In this document: positions 40,234 through 51,607 of the stretch, one piece after another
Layout: every line of letters begins with the position of its first letter
Position numbering within the stretch: the stretch's first letter is position 1
Assembly: GCF_019565505.1 (NCBI RefSeq)
Contig: NZ_CP067378.1
Coordinates: forward strand, 2,108,001-2,172,000
DNA: 64,000 nt
Reading direction: 5' to 3'
Origin: Flavobacterium davisii
GTDB lineage: Bacteria > Bacteroidota > Bacteroidia > Flavobacteriales > Flavobacteriaceae
Made by a program: the position numbers and the translations under genes
The notes under the pieces: model-generated
Told to the model about the DNA's origin: nothing
Database searches by the model: none
The model's input: only the letters and a program-made list of their open reading frames with translations

Positions 40234-40300
40234 TTCGCATTAGACTCGAAGTGAATAGGCGAAAATTTATTTCACTTTATTTTCTTTCAATTCAGGATTT
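40234..40300. repeat. Truncated MITE-like repeat fragment (opposite orientation)
   Basis: CGCATTAGACTCGAAGTGAA followed by TAGGCGAA and TTTCACTTTATTTTCTTTC aligns with the complement of the right half of copy 1 (CGCATTAGACCCGAGC, GAATAGACGAAG, CGACTTTATTTTTCTTC). The other half is missing. Confidence 0.55.
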
Positions 40301-40309
40301 TAAATTTTT

Positions 40310-40348
40310 AAACCCCGTTTTTAGGCTTTTACTTTAAAAATGGGGTTT
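40310..40348. terminator. Bidirectional hairpin terminator
   Basis: AAACCCCGTTTTTAG pairs with AAAAATGGGGTTT across a short loop; it lies between the convergent S9 peptidase and NadR-DUF4301 genes. Confidence 0.65.
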
Positions 40349-40474
40349 GTATTTTTGGATTAGACTTTATAGATCTTACAGATGCCCTATAGATAATGTT
40401 TCAAGAAATAAAAAAACAAATGATATCCATGAGCTTATTGTGTGACTTTTTCTTTGGATAGAATTGATTTTAAA

Positions 40475-42580
40475 TTATAAAATTTCAGGTTGATGGGCCG
40501 ATTTTAAAAGATCATTAACAGTCTTGACAGGATTAAAGGTATCAAGAGGGACTTCTACAAAAAGAGTAATCCAATTGGCCATACTACCATTCCATAATCC
40601 CGGTAGTTCGTATGATTTATATTGGATTCCGTCTTTATTTTTTTTTAACTATAAATCCTGTGTTAGGGTCTGTAAATTCTAATAAGTTGAATTTATTACC
40701 TTGGTAGTCTTTTATAGAACAGACAATATCTACAGGGTTAAAATGAGTAGCAGACTTAAAAATTGATTTTTGATTCTCATTTTCTAGGTCAATTTGTGCG
40801 GATTCAACAATTTGTAAGGTTGAGTTTCCTTTTTTATCTTTTATCCAAAAAGGACCACCACCGGGTTCATTTTCGTTTTTTACCATTCCGCACACACGTA
40901 TTGGTCTGTTTAGAAAATAGTTTAAAATTCTGATTTGACTTTCCTCTTTATACTCATCAAAGTCAGTATTTATAATTATAGAAAGTTTATTCTCAATGAA
41001 ATTTTTTATTTCTTGTATTAGAGCATTATTGTATTTGTTTTTATTTAGTTCTTTCAGGTAATTATGACTTTTGGTACTAATTTCTAACAAAATACCAGCT
41101 AAGGTTTTTTTGTATTCTGTTATGATTTCAGAATGATTTTGAGAAACATTGTCTATGTTTTTTATGAAAATAATATCAGCATTTCTATCGTTTAAGTTAT
41201 AAAGTAAAGCACCATGGCCCCTGGGCGAAAAAGAAATTTACCTTCTTTATTTTTTAATACCTTATTGTTTTTAGTTAATGCAATAGAATCAGTAGAAGGA
41301 TCTTGATAAGAAAAACTAACACGTGTTTTTTCTTTTAATTCTTTAGGGAGCTGATTAATTAATTCCGTAAATAAAGTTTCATGTTCGGCTGAAATAGTAA
41401 AATGAATATTTCCGTTATTATTGCAAGCATACTGATTAGACTCTTTGAAGTGCTCTTCAATAGGAGTATTAATTCTCTCTTCGTTTTTGTGAAAAGGAAG
41501 TACAGCTTTTGGTTTGTTAAGAAAATTAAAATCGGGGTCTTCTAATATTGTTTTAATGAAAAGATATTTTTTTATAGCAGCAGATAATTTTTTGTAATGA
41601 TTGTTTTGAATGGTTAACTTTGTAATGACTTCTTGATAAAATGGAAACTTTTCAATTCCTGCGATAAAAGTTTCTAAAGCAGTATTATTGGTTCGGTTGA
41701 TGTAACCATTGATAGTTTCCTCCTCGGGATTAAAATCGAGTATAAAATCATGTAAAAATTTAAACATTCTAGTGGCAGCACCTGAAGCAGGAATAAATTT
41801 TTCTAATGTTTTATCTATCTTGTTTGAGTTGAAATAGTTAATGTAATAAATTTGTTCTTCAGGGCTTAATTTTATTATTCCTTTTCCAATTGTAGCAGGA
41901 GCTATTAATTCGGTTTTAGTAATTCCTTTTCGTAAGTAATGAATTTGTTTAATGATTAAATCAATATTTTTGTTTTGGTTGTAGAGTTCTACAAATTCAT
42001 GGCTTGTAAAGCCTGCATTTAGTGCTTTTTCTAGATCTTCTACAATTTTGATTGCTTTTTTTAAACGTTCCTCTCTATTACCACTTATTTGAATAAAGGG
42101 TTTGTTGTATTGTATTAAATTTTTTTTAAATACTTCAAATGATAAATTGCGGTATTCAGCACTGTCTCTTAAACCGTCTGCTTCCCAAGGAATATCTTTA
42201 TCTGTTAGAAAATAAAGATCATAGTGATGTAAATTAGCGGCTTCTTCTAATTGAGGAGAACACTGATTATAATAAATATCAGAGTATACTTTAGTAACAA
42301 GGGCATTTGTATCACAAAATAAAAATCTTTGGGCTTTTTTTAGCGCTTCATTTTCAATAGTAATTTGTCCAATAGCAATGGGTAGTAAATCTTTTTCTTC
42401 ACAAATACGTCCTTCTTTATCAAGAATTTCTGTTAAAAAATCTCTAGCATATTCTACTATCCAAGCGGTATTAAAATGATTTGCTAGATCGCGTGCGAGC
42501 GTTGTTTTTCCAGTACTTTCTGGTCCGTAAGTGGTTATTCTGAGAGTATTTGTTTTTCTTTGCTTAAGATTTTCTTCCAT
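40475..42580 (-). CDS. NadR-type ribosylnicotinamide kinase fused to DUF4301 (frameshifted)
   Basis: From the ATG at 42580. Residues 1 to about 180 form a P-loop kinase of the NadR type (TYGPESTGKTTLARDLA, EYARDFLTEIL, LTDKDIPWEADGLRD), expected to phosphorylate nicotinamide riboside. Without a stop the frame continues into a DUF4301 domain (IAPATIGKGIIKL, IPASGAATRMFKFL, PFHKNEERINTPIEEHF, ENEPGGGPFWIKDK). Frame breaks: one G missing near 41218 (CCAGGGGCC; RPGGHGALL restored) and one A near 40648. The corrected end is 40475 after ...NDLLKSAHQPEIL, total about 700 aa. The two parts are usually separate adjacent genes. The 5' end overlaps pnuC by 46 bp. Confidence 0.85.
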
Positions 42581-43166
42581 TCTAAATAGGCCAATATGGC
42601 TAAAATTGTGAAAATAATATATTGGAGGGCAAATATATAAAGTTCTCTTGACCAAAGTATAGGAATAATAAGAAAATCTCCAATAATCCATAAACTCCAA
42701 CTTTCTATTTTTTTTAAGGCCATAAACCACATGGCTGTGAAAAATATACAAGTAGTAAAAATATCAATCCAATTATTTTGTTGTATTTTGATTTTGAAAA
42801 TAGTATAAATACCAATACAAACAATGGCTGTTAGTAAGAACATAATAAATCCCATTATTTTTTCTTTTTATTGGTTTGGGTAATTTGTACAATGTTTTTT
42901 TTGTTCAACTTAAATTGCCCCCATTTATGCCAGCCATAGATACTCATAAAAGTATAGTATATATTAATGCTCATATCAGCCATATATTGAGCTTTATACA
43001 TAATGTAAACGGTTATGCTTGTGGCAATAATTCCAGTAGGAAAAACTAAGTAATTTTCTTTTTTGCAAACCATACACTCAAAATCCCAAAAATAAAAGCA
43101 ATAGTTTCTAGTCCAATTTGCCAATAGGGAACATTTTGGTATTGTATTAGTATCTGATTAAGCATG
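42535..43166 (-). CDS. pnuC: Nicotinamide riboside/mononucleotide transporter PnuC (frameshifted)
   Basis: Inner-membrane vitamin transporter with about seven helices. From the ATG at 43166 it reads MLNQILIQYQNVPYWQIGLE, then the family motif KKENYLVFPTGIIATSITVY and YYTFMSIYGWHKW. Two A-run deletions (near 43065 and near 42857) split the frame; corrected length is about 210 aa. It feeds the NadR kinase immediately downstream, an NAD salvage pair. I looked for a TPP or NAD riboswitch upstream and saw none. Confidence 0.9.
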
Positions 43167-43481
43167 ATCTTTAAATAATTTGAAAAATGTAAATTAGCCT
43201 TAATTAATAGAATGTAAAATGTTTATGAACAAAACTAGTAAAAAGTGAGTTAAAAATAGGAGTAATAATATGTTATATTTTTCTAGATTATACTTTAGTC
43301 CTGAATGAAGTGATTTTTTACAGATAAAAAAGATGTTGAGTTTTAGAAAAAAGTATATTATTTCTGCTTTCAACGTAGTGAAATTACATTTGAGGTAGAA
43401 TAAATTCTGTGTATTTCTATCTTTTTGATAGAGTACAGTAGTTTAGCATGTTTGTTTAAATAAATTCAAACAAAATAAAAC

Positions 43482-43573
43482 AAGGCTGTTCTATTGTCTT
43501 TTTCTTAATTTGCTCAGTTTTTTTGTTGATTAACTAGAGTAAAAGTAAGAGAATGTTGATTTTGAACAGCCTT
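43482..43573. repeat. Inverted-repeat element with AAGGCTGTTC arms
   Basis: AAGGCTGTTC (43482-43491) and GAACAGCCTT (43564-43573) flank a 72-bp AT-rich interior. Arms and overall size resemble the element at 12173-12270 (AAGACTGTTC arms). It lies 20 bp after the ahcY stop, so it can act as its terminator. The remaining 43167-43481 bp holds no gene I can support. Confidence 0.6.
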
Positions 43574-43593
43574 ATTTTTATAAGAAAGCAATA

Positions 43594-44909
<1,316 letters not shown>

Positions 44910-44957
44910 CTATATTAGTATATTTGTTTTTTAATATTAAATTAAATAAATCGGGTA

Positions 44958-44965
44958 CAAAACTA
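44958..44965 (-). promoter_or_regulatory. -7 element TAGTTTTG
   Basis: TAnnTTTG match on the minus strand about 48 bp upstream of the ahcY ATG. Confidence 0.6.
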
Positions 44966-45158
44966 CGGATTAGTTTTTGATTTGCCAACAGATTTAGATA
45001 AATTAATAATTGTTTTTTTGTTATAACTATTTAATTATCAGTGCGTTTGTCTTTTTGGGCGTTTTCTGTGGTTTGTAATTATTTCAAAATAAAAAAGCAA
45101 GTCGTCTAACTTGTTTTAAAATAATCGTTGTGGACTTTTGGAATTAATTAAATGTAAG

Positions 45159-45801
45159 ATGCCTTTTTATAAAAAAATACATTTTTCAGACAAAATTATC
45201 GTATACCTGTGGAAAAATTCAGAAACTTATGAGGAGTTATTAAGAAAGGTATATTTAAAGGATCAATCGTTAGATAGATTGAAAAGTATGCGTTCTGAAA
45301 GTCATCGAAAAAGCTTTTTAGGAGTTCGAATGTTATTAGAATATTGCGGTTATACAGATTATGACTTGAGTTATGATATTAGTGGTAAACCTTTTCTAAA
45401 CTCTAAAAACAATGAAATACCATTAGTAATAAGTATTTCACATTCTTATGAATTTTCAGCAATTGCATTAAGTAAAGAAGCTATAGGGTTAGATATAGAG
45501 AAAATAAAAGAAAAAGTCCTTCGTATAGCACCACGTTATATGAATATGGCACATATAGAAAACCTTTCAAAAAAGAACAAATACAAAAAGCTGTTACTAT
45601 TTGGGGGATAAAAGAATCTATATTTAAAATAAAAAATGAAACAGGGATTAGTTTTCCGGATCATATTTTTGAAGAAACATTTGATTTACAAGATAATCAC
45701 TGCAAAGCACAATTACGTTTTAATAATCAAGTCGAAGATTTTAATATAAATTTTTGTATGATAGAAGATTATATCTTGGTTTGTGCCTTTAGATCTTATT
45801 A
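45159..45801 (+). CDS. 4'-phosphopantetheinyl transferase superfamily protein (frameshifted)
   Basis: Transfers phosphopantetheine from CoA to a carrier-protein serine. The first conserved Asp/Glu region is SKEAIGLDIEKIKEKV (residues about 108-123), preceded by ISISHSYEFSAIAL and ISGKPFL. One A is missing near 45572; correction gives IQKAVTIWGIKESIFKI, the second motif (W..KEs..K), and the frame ends at 45801 (about 214 aa). I choose the ATG at 45159 (MPFYKKIHFSD) over the TTG at 45138. It lies next to GGGP synthase, as in other Flavobacteria. Confidence 0.88.
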
Positions 45802-45886
45802 AAACTGTATAGAATATCATATTAAATGAAATAATTATCATAAAATACAGCTTATAAGAATAAAATATTTGTTTAGATAAAAAGAT

Positions 45887-45894
45887 TAAATTTG
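45887..45894 (+). promoter_or_regulatory. -7 element TAAATTTG
   Basis: TAnnTTTG match about 20 bp upstream of the GGGP synthase ATG. Confidence 0.55.
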
Positions 45895-45912
45895 AATCGT
45901 TAAATTAATTTG

Positions 45913-46632
45913 ATGATGCCAATTACGATTTATGAGTCCATCCTTAAAGCAAAGAAAGTAAACAAAAAATTATTAGCTATTTTAATTGATCCAGACAAAA
46001 TTAAGATTTCGGATGCTAATTTGTTAGCTAAAAAAATTAATCAATCCTCTGCTACTCATGTTTTTATAGGCGGAAGTATTGTTCAAAATTTGATTATAGA
46101 CGAATTAATTGTAGAGTTAAAAAAAGAATGTAAATTACCTATATTAATTTTTCCAGGGCATCCTTCACAAATTTCACATCAAGCAGACGGTTTATTGTTT
46201 TTAACTTTACTTTCTGGTCGTAACCCAGAATATTTAATTGAGCACCATATCAATTCAATAGATTTGTTGGAAAAAATGAATTTGGAGATTATTTCTACCG
46301 CTTATATTCTAATAAATGGAGGAATAGAAACTGCGGTTGAGCGTGTTAGCAAAACGAAACCCATAGAACGAGAAAATGTTAGTTTAGTGTACAAAACAGC
46401 TAAAGCAGGAGAGTATTTAGGTAGTAAACTTATTTATTTAGAAGCAGGAAGTGGGGCTTTAGAAAAAGTTCCACTAGAAATGATTCGTGAAGTTTCTCAA
46501 AATCTTACAATTCCCATTATTGTTGGAGGAGGAATACGATCGATAGAATCTATAGAAGAAACTTACAGAGCTGGTGCCGATATGGTTGTAATAGGTACAG
46601 CATTTGAACAAGATGCTAATTTTTTTGACTAA
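45913..46632 (+). CDS. Geranylgeranylglyceryl/heptaprenylglyceryl phosphate synthase-like protein
   Basis: TIM-barrel prenyltransferase of the PcrB/GGGPS family, which joins a polyprenyl diphosphate to sn-glycerol-1-phosphate, the first step of archaeal-type ether lipids. Motifs: LLAILIDPDKIKI, VFIGGSIVQN, LIFPGHPSQIS, LIYLEAGSGALEKVP and IIVGGGIRSIESIEETYRAGADMVVIGTAFEQD. About 239 aa. Start at 45913 or 45916. Members occur in Bacteroidetes and can be active in vitro; the in vivo product here is unknown. Frame intact. Confidence 0.9.
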   Translation: MMPITIYESILKAKKVNKKLLAILIDPDKIKISDANLLAKKINQSSATHVFIGGSIVQNLIIDELIVELKKECKLPILIFPGHPSQISHQADGLLFLTLLSGRNPEYLIEHHINSIDLLEKMNLEIISTAYILINGGIETAVERVSKTKPIERENVSLVYKTAKAGEYLGSKLIYLEAGSGALEKVPLEMIREVSQNLTIPIIVGGGIRSIESIEETYRAGADMVVIGTAFEQDANFFD

Positions 46633-47308
46633 TTCAAGTTGTTTAAAAAGCTATTCAAACATTATTAGAACTATTCATAGTAAAATATTTACTATAATGA
46701 AAAGCTTAAATGATTTTAAATTCATACTAATAATTTTATCGTGTCAATTCGTTGGAGTCATATAAGGAATTTACTTATGTCCTTGTCTTTTTAATAACTC
46801 AAATTTCCTCTTCAGTTAGTCAGGCCAGTTTTTATCATTGCTCTCAATAAAAATCATTTTATAAATTATGATTCTAGTAAAATTTATATCAACAGATATA
46901 AGTTTCTCAGAAAACCTTTATTGTATTTCATTTTATTTAGCAGTATTTGTTAATTAAAGATAAGATGATATAATAAAATTAAATTAAATACAATGGCTTC
47001 GTAAGTATTTATTTCAGGTTTTCCGTTGGTTAATTTCTGATTAAGATAAGAATAATTGTTTTGTAAACATTTAAAAACAATAACTATAAATTAAAACACT
47101 AACACTATCATGATTAATTATTGAAAAAGCACAATTGTTTTTTTTGTTATTCTTTACTTTGCTTTATAATACTTTGTGATTTTTTAGTTGTTTTATTATT
47201 TAAAAATATATTTTATGCTTAAATGTGTTTTTTTCAGCTTAAATAAATTATATGAAGTTAAATAAAACATAAAATTGTTATAAAAAACATGTTTTGAATA
47301 AAAAATGT
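46633..47308. other. AT-rich intergenic region, no gene recognised
   Basis: About 680 bp without a supported gene on either strand. Short frames are all below about 40 codons and carry no motif. It may include upstream regulatory DNA of the cytolysin gene. Confidence 0.5.
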
Positions 47309-47316
47309 TATCTTTG
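47309..47316 (+). promoter_or_regulatory. -7 element TATCTTTG of the cytolysin transcript
   Basis: TAnnTTTG match; the next gene start is at 47666, implying an unusually long leader of about 345 nt. Confidence 0.6.
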
Positions 47317-47665
47317 TGCAAGAGAATAATATTTAAAAAGAAATTGAATTATCGCTATTTGATGTAATGGTTATCAACCAAATGGGAGAGAAGAAAGTGT
47401 AATGTTTTTAATTTTTGTTACTTATTTTTTATAGCATCATATTCTAAGTCGTTTGAAAAGTAAGTAATCTAAATTAGACCTAATAAATACAAGAATAGCC
47501 TTATTAATGAAAAAAATATTAAATAAACAGAAAGATTGGTAAAGAAGATAGTCCATTTATTTGGATTCTTTATAAGGAAATAGGAATGAGGTTTATGTAG
47601 TATTTTTTATAACCAATAAAAATATAAAGAATATATAGGAGAAATAATTACAAATAAATAAATAT

Positions 47666-49342
47666 ATGAATTTTTTAAAATTAAACGCCAAATGGGCATT
47701 ACTAGCGGTAATGCAATTGTCTGTTTTGAGTTGTAATAAAGAAGATGTTGCAACTAAGGGATCAGATAACGAAGGAAAAGAACTTAAGCAAGGGAGTATT
47801 CACGATGGTCCTAAATCGGAATTACAAATTAGTAGAAGAATCGTTTCGTCACCACAAGATCAAGCAGGATCTTCTAGTTGTAAGACAATTGAGGAAAGTT
47901 ATAACAAGACATTTGATAACTTTTCAAAATTAGGAGGAGGGACTCATTTATTGTGGCCGGGGAAACATTGTTCAAGGATCAACTATTATTTCAGGAAACT
48001 TAGCGTCTATTCCTATCGATCCAAAAGGAAGAAATGTTATTGAGGTAAAAGTAGATGCTTTTTCATCCAATGAATCAAAACCATCAAGTTTGGAAGTAGA
48101 AGATCCAACAGCTGGTAAAGTACAAGGTGCTTTAGAAAAGATATTAAATTCATATTATACATCAGGAACTAAGTTTCCAGCTAATTATGCAGTTGAAATT
48201 CAGAGAACGTATGACAGTAAACAATTACAAGTAGCATTAGGAGTAGGTTATACAGGACCTTCTGTAGGTTTATCAGCTAGTTTAGGTATAAACTTTAAAA
48301 AGAATAAGACATATTATGCTGTAACACTTAAGCAAAAATTCTTTAACGTGTCAGTATCTGCAAAACCAGGTCTTCAGGGAGATTTTGGTTGGATAAAAAA
48401 GGGTTATCCGAGAGCTGAATTTGATAAATATATTGGGCCAAATAACCCAGCTGTTTATATATCATCTGTAACATATGGTAGATTATATACTTTAGTTTAT
48501 GAATCAGATGAAAGTTCTTTCGAAATGGAACAAGCTTTAAATTTTGCATATAAGAATCCAGCCGCAACAATATCGGTAGATCAAAAATCAAAATATTCTA
48601 CTACATTACAAAATACAAAAGTATATGCAAAACAATTAGGAGGTAATGCAGCCGGTGGATTAGATGCAGCATTTGGAGCTTTTGCAGGAAATTTTGAAAA
48701 AGTAAGAGATTTCGTTGTGAATGGAGCAGAGGTTTCTAAAGATAATCCAGGGTATCCAATAGAGTATACAGCTGTAAATATAGAATCTAACCTTGATGCT
48801 ACTCATAATGTTAATGGAGTATCTACATATTCAGAATGTGAAGAATCTTTATACACAACCAAAACTCTTGAAGATGCTAAAAAGGAGTAGATAAATTACA
48901 CGAGGAGTATGGTTATAATAGTTGTGCTAAAATTATTATATTTAATAATACAGATAGAGAAATTATATTAAAAAATTATACTCCTTGGTCTGGTAGTGGT
49001 TTCTTAAACTTACCACCAAGCTCTATTCCAGCTGGAAAATATGGATATGCTTTAGCAGTTAATCAATATGGTACTTCAAAAGGGACATATAACCAAATTT
49101 CATATTCATTTGATGATAAAACGATAAGTTTTGGCTCCTATGCGCCTGTAGAAGCAGCTAGAACCAATAATGTTTTAGTTGGTTTTAAAGAAATAACAGA
49201 AAACGAGTTATACAATAATAGTGTAAGACCTTCTATGGAAAAACTAGAAAATAATATTAGAATTAGAGGAAGTATTGGAGGAAAAGCCGCGCCGTATGTG
49301 AATTTTACGATTATAGGTAAAGGAAATAGCCGTATAAACTAA
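47666..49342 (+). CDS. Thiol-activated/cholesterol-dependent cytolysin-like lipoprotein (frameshifted)
   Basis: Secreted pore-forming toxin family (MACPF/CDC). Lipoprotein signal (residues 1-23, lipobox LSC), then GGTHLLWPGNIVQGSTI, a CDC hallmark, YTGPSVGLSASLGINFKKN and YYAVTLKQKFFNVSVSA (CDC core beta-sheet), and PAVYISSVTYGRLYTLVYES. Two breaks: an extra base near 47957 (CCGGGGAAAC) and a missing A near 48882. Corrected length about 558 aa. The C-terminal about 140 residues (IIIFNNTDREIILKNYTPWS ...) lack the tryptophan-rich undecapeptide of classical CDCs and resemble an actinoporin-like beta-sandwich only weakly. Probably a CDC-like protein acting on host or competitor membranes. Confidence 0.82.
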
Positions 49343-49377
49343 TATTCCTATTCAAAGTAACAATTTAAAAATACTAT

Positions 49378-49414
49378 AAAGAGGTTGTCCTAAACTTTGG
49401 ACAACCTCTTTTTT
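49378..49414 (+). terminator. Rho-independent terminator of the cytolysin gene
   Basis: Arms GAGGTTGTCC / GGACAACCTC with an 8-nt loop, flanked by A on the 5' side and six T on the 3' side, 38 bp after the stop. Confidence 0.88.
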
Positions 49415-49880
49415 ACTAAAACATTCCGATAATCTTGGAAATATTTTGTGTAAGCTATTTTCAAAAAAATAGATCCGACTGATTGTTTGGTTAAAATTAG
49501 ATATTTATGCTATGAACTTAATGATATAAGATGAATAAATAATTAAAATAATGATGCTTTTCTTATCATGAATTTTTATTATATGATTTCAAAAGGTATT
49601 TTTCTGATGCTTGCTAATAATTACCTGCTGTATGATTTAAAATTTTAATAAGTTACATTTTCGAAATTTAATACAAGTTATAAATGACCTTAAACGTAAA
49701 ATAAACGCCTATTTTTTGCCCCAATGTAGTAAAATAGGTCTGCGATAAAAATTTGTATACATTTTTATTCTCTCTGTCTTTTTATCTTCATGACAAAGAC
49801 TAGTATTTGGCTTTTATTTTAAATATTTGTTAAATAAAATATAATTTGTTATATAATTTTTATTTTTCAATTCAAAATGT

Positions 49881-50343
49881 TATATTTGTAAGGTGTTAGT
49901 GATGAAAGGAAAATGAATTATGATTAATAGAATGCGGCTGTTTATTCGCTTTTTAGATAAAAAGAGAAAGACTTTTTGGTAGTATACTTTTTTAATGGGA
50001 TCAACTTTTTAATTTTATAAATTATAATCGAATACATTTTGTTTGATAACTGCCGATTATATGGATCAATATAATAAGGGAAGTAATTACTTAAAAAATA
50101 TTGTTTTAGTTGATAAAGATGAAAGTAGCAGGAGTAGATTTATAAAGTTAAAATATTAAATCTAAATGTGAAAAGATATAAAATGATGTTAGTTGTTAAA
50201 GGAATTAAGAGATGCTTTTTATATCAATTTTTTAGTTAATAATTAGTTTATTTAGATTATAGTTAATTGTTTTTTTTTCTTATTCTAAATGTAAATTTAG
50301 AATAATATAATGAGGCGATCCGAAAAGGATCGCCTCGTTTTTT
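49881..50343 (+). ncRNA. Orphan promoter-terminator unit, possible noncoding RNA
   Basis: Begins at a perfect -7 element TATATTTG (49881-49888) and ends at two tandem hairpins (ATTCTAAAT / ATTTAGAAT, then a perfect GC-rich terminator at 50312). No frame longer than about 20 codons with a plausible start lies between. It may encode an RNA, a very small peptide, or the remains of a lost gene. The preceding 49415-49880 also shows no gene. Confidence 0.4.
50312..50343 (+). terminator. Strong rho-independent terminator
   Basis: GAGGCGATCC / GGATCGCCTC, 5-nt loop GAAAA, followed by GTTTTTT. No coding gene lies upstream on the plus strand for about 1 kb. Confidence 0.88.
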
Positions 50344-50422
50344 AGTCATTTGTTGTGTCTTCATAAAGAGCCCCAAGAAGTGCGCTGTAAATTTTATTTA
50401 AATGATTATTTGATAATGCTAA

Positions 50423-50455
50423 AAAACCCTTTAAATACTATATTTAAAGGGTTTT
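50423..50455. terminator. Bidirectional hairpin below tRNA-Ser
   Basis: AAAACCCTTTAAATA / TATTTAAAGGGTTTT with a 3-nt loop, 24 bp after the 3' end of the minus-strand tRNA gene; the likely terminator. Confidence 0.75.
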
Positions 50456-50478
50456 GCAATTGTTTATTAATATTCTAG

Positions 50479-50565
50479 CAGAGAGGAAGGGATTCGAACC
50501 CTCGATGCAGTTACCCACATACAAACTTTCCGGGCTTGCTCCTTCAACCACTCGGACACCTCTCT
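50479..50565 (-). tRNA. tRNA-Ser (anticodon GGA)
   Basis: Class II tRNA of 87 nt on the minus strand. Acceptor stem AGAGAGG / CCTCTCT with discriminator G. D-arm begins GTCCGAGTGGTTGAAGG. Anticodon stem CAAGC / GTTTG with loop CCGGAAA, giving anticodon GGA. Long variable arm, then T-arm GAGGGTTCGAATCCCTT. The CCA end is not encoded. Confidence 0.95.
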
Positions 50566-50572
50566 AGTTTTG

Positions 50573-51607
50573 CTATTCCATTTCACCTCGAATAGAGGTT
50601 TCAAAGATAGTTTTAAAAATTGAAAATCCAATATTTTGGCCTAATAAAAACATTAATTTTGTTATGGCTGCCTCAGTAGTTATATCTTTTCCAGAAATTA
50701 CCCCTATTTGTTTCAATTGTGAGCTTACCTCGTAATGTCCCATACTGACACTCCCGCCAGAGCATTGTGTTACATTTACAATGTGAATCCCTTTTTGTAT
50801 AGCTTGATCTAATAGATTAATAAACCAATCAAGAGTGGGGGCATTGCCTGATCCGTATGTTTCTAATACAATGCCTTTTAGATGAGGTATTGATAGAATA
50901 GCATTAATAACAGATTCTGATATGCCGGGAAACATCTTTAGAATTGCAACATGTGTATCAAATTGAAGGTTAACGTGTAATTTTTTGTCTATGCTTTTTT
51001 TAAGGAGATATTCTTCATTTACTTTTAAATGAACACCAGACTCCGCTAAAAAAGGAAAGTTGGGCGAAATAAAGGCATTAAAGTGTTCAGCACTTATTTT
51101 AGTTGTACGATTGCCTCTATAAAGTTTATACTCAAAATATAAACAAACTTCTGAAATAACGGGTTTTCCTCTTTCTTGTAAAGACGCAATTTGAATAGCT
51201 GTTATTAAATTTTCTTTGGCATCGGTTCGTAAATCACCTATAGGTAATTGAGATCCGGTAAATATGACGGGTTTTTCTAAATTTTCTAAGATGAAGCTCA
51301 AAGCAGAAGCAGAATAAGACATGGTGTCCGAGCCATGTAGAACTACAAAACCATCATATTGATCATAATGAGTTTCTATAATTTGAGCTATTTTTACCCA
51401 TCCTTCCACATTCATGTTGGAAGAATCTATTGGTTTTTCAAAAGAAATAGTTGCTATATTACAATCTAATAGCTTTAACTCAGGGATATTCTTTAATAAT
51501 TTATTAAAGTTAAAAGCTTTTAGAGCACCTGTTTCGGTATCTTTTACCATCCCGATAGTGCCTCCAGTATAAATTAGTAATATATTGGATTTAGAGATTA
51601 GGCTCAT
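50573..51607 (-). CDS. ansA: Type I L-asparaginase
   Basis: Cytoplasmic asparaginase hydrolysing asparagine to aspartate and ammonia. Active-site segments: LLIYTGGTIGMVKD (nucleophile Thr) at residues about 10-23 and VVLHGSDTMSYSASAL (Ser/Thr-Asp pair) near residue 90, then TGSQLPIGDLRTDAKEN. C-terminal QCSGGSVSMGHYE. 344 aa, no signal peptide, frame intact. Its ATG overlaps the end of the acyltransferase gene by 17 bp, implying translational coupling. Confidence 0.93.
   Translation of the reverse strand: MSLISKSNILLIYTGGTIGMVKDTETGALKAFNFNKLLKNIPELKLLDCNIATISFEKPIDSSNMNVEGWVKIAQIIETHYDQYDGFVVLHGSDTMSYSASALSFILENLEKPVIFTGSQLPIGDLRTDAKENLITAIQIASLQERGKPVISEVCLYFEYKLYRGNRTTKISAEHFNAFISPNFPFLAESGVHLKVNEEYLLKKSIDKKLHVNLQFDTHVAILKMFPGISESVINAILSIPHLKGIVLETYGSGNAPTLDWFINLLDQAIQKGIHIVNVTQCSGGSVSMGHYEVSSQLKQIGVISGKDITTEAAITKLMFLLGQNIGFSIFKTIFETSIRGEME

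Noticed and set aside
43167..43481. Riboswitch (TPP or NAD type) upstream of pnuC
   Set aside because: No TPP core (CTGAGA, ACCTGATC-type) or other recognisable riboswitch core on the minus strand.
45138..45158. TTG start for the phosphopantetheinyl transferase
   Set aside because: The in-frame ATG at 45159 gives the N-terminus expected for the family (MPFYKKI...).
46633..47308. Small genes in the AT-rich gap before the cytolysin
   Set aside because: All frames are short, stop-rich and without motif or promoter.
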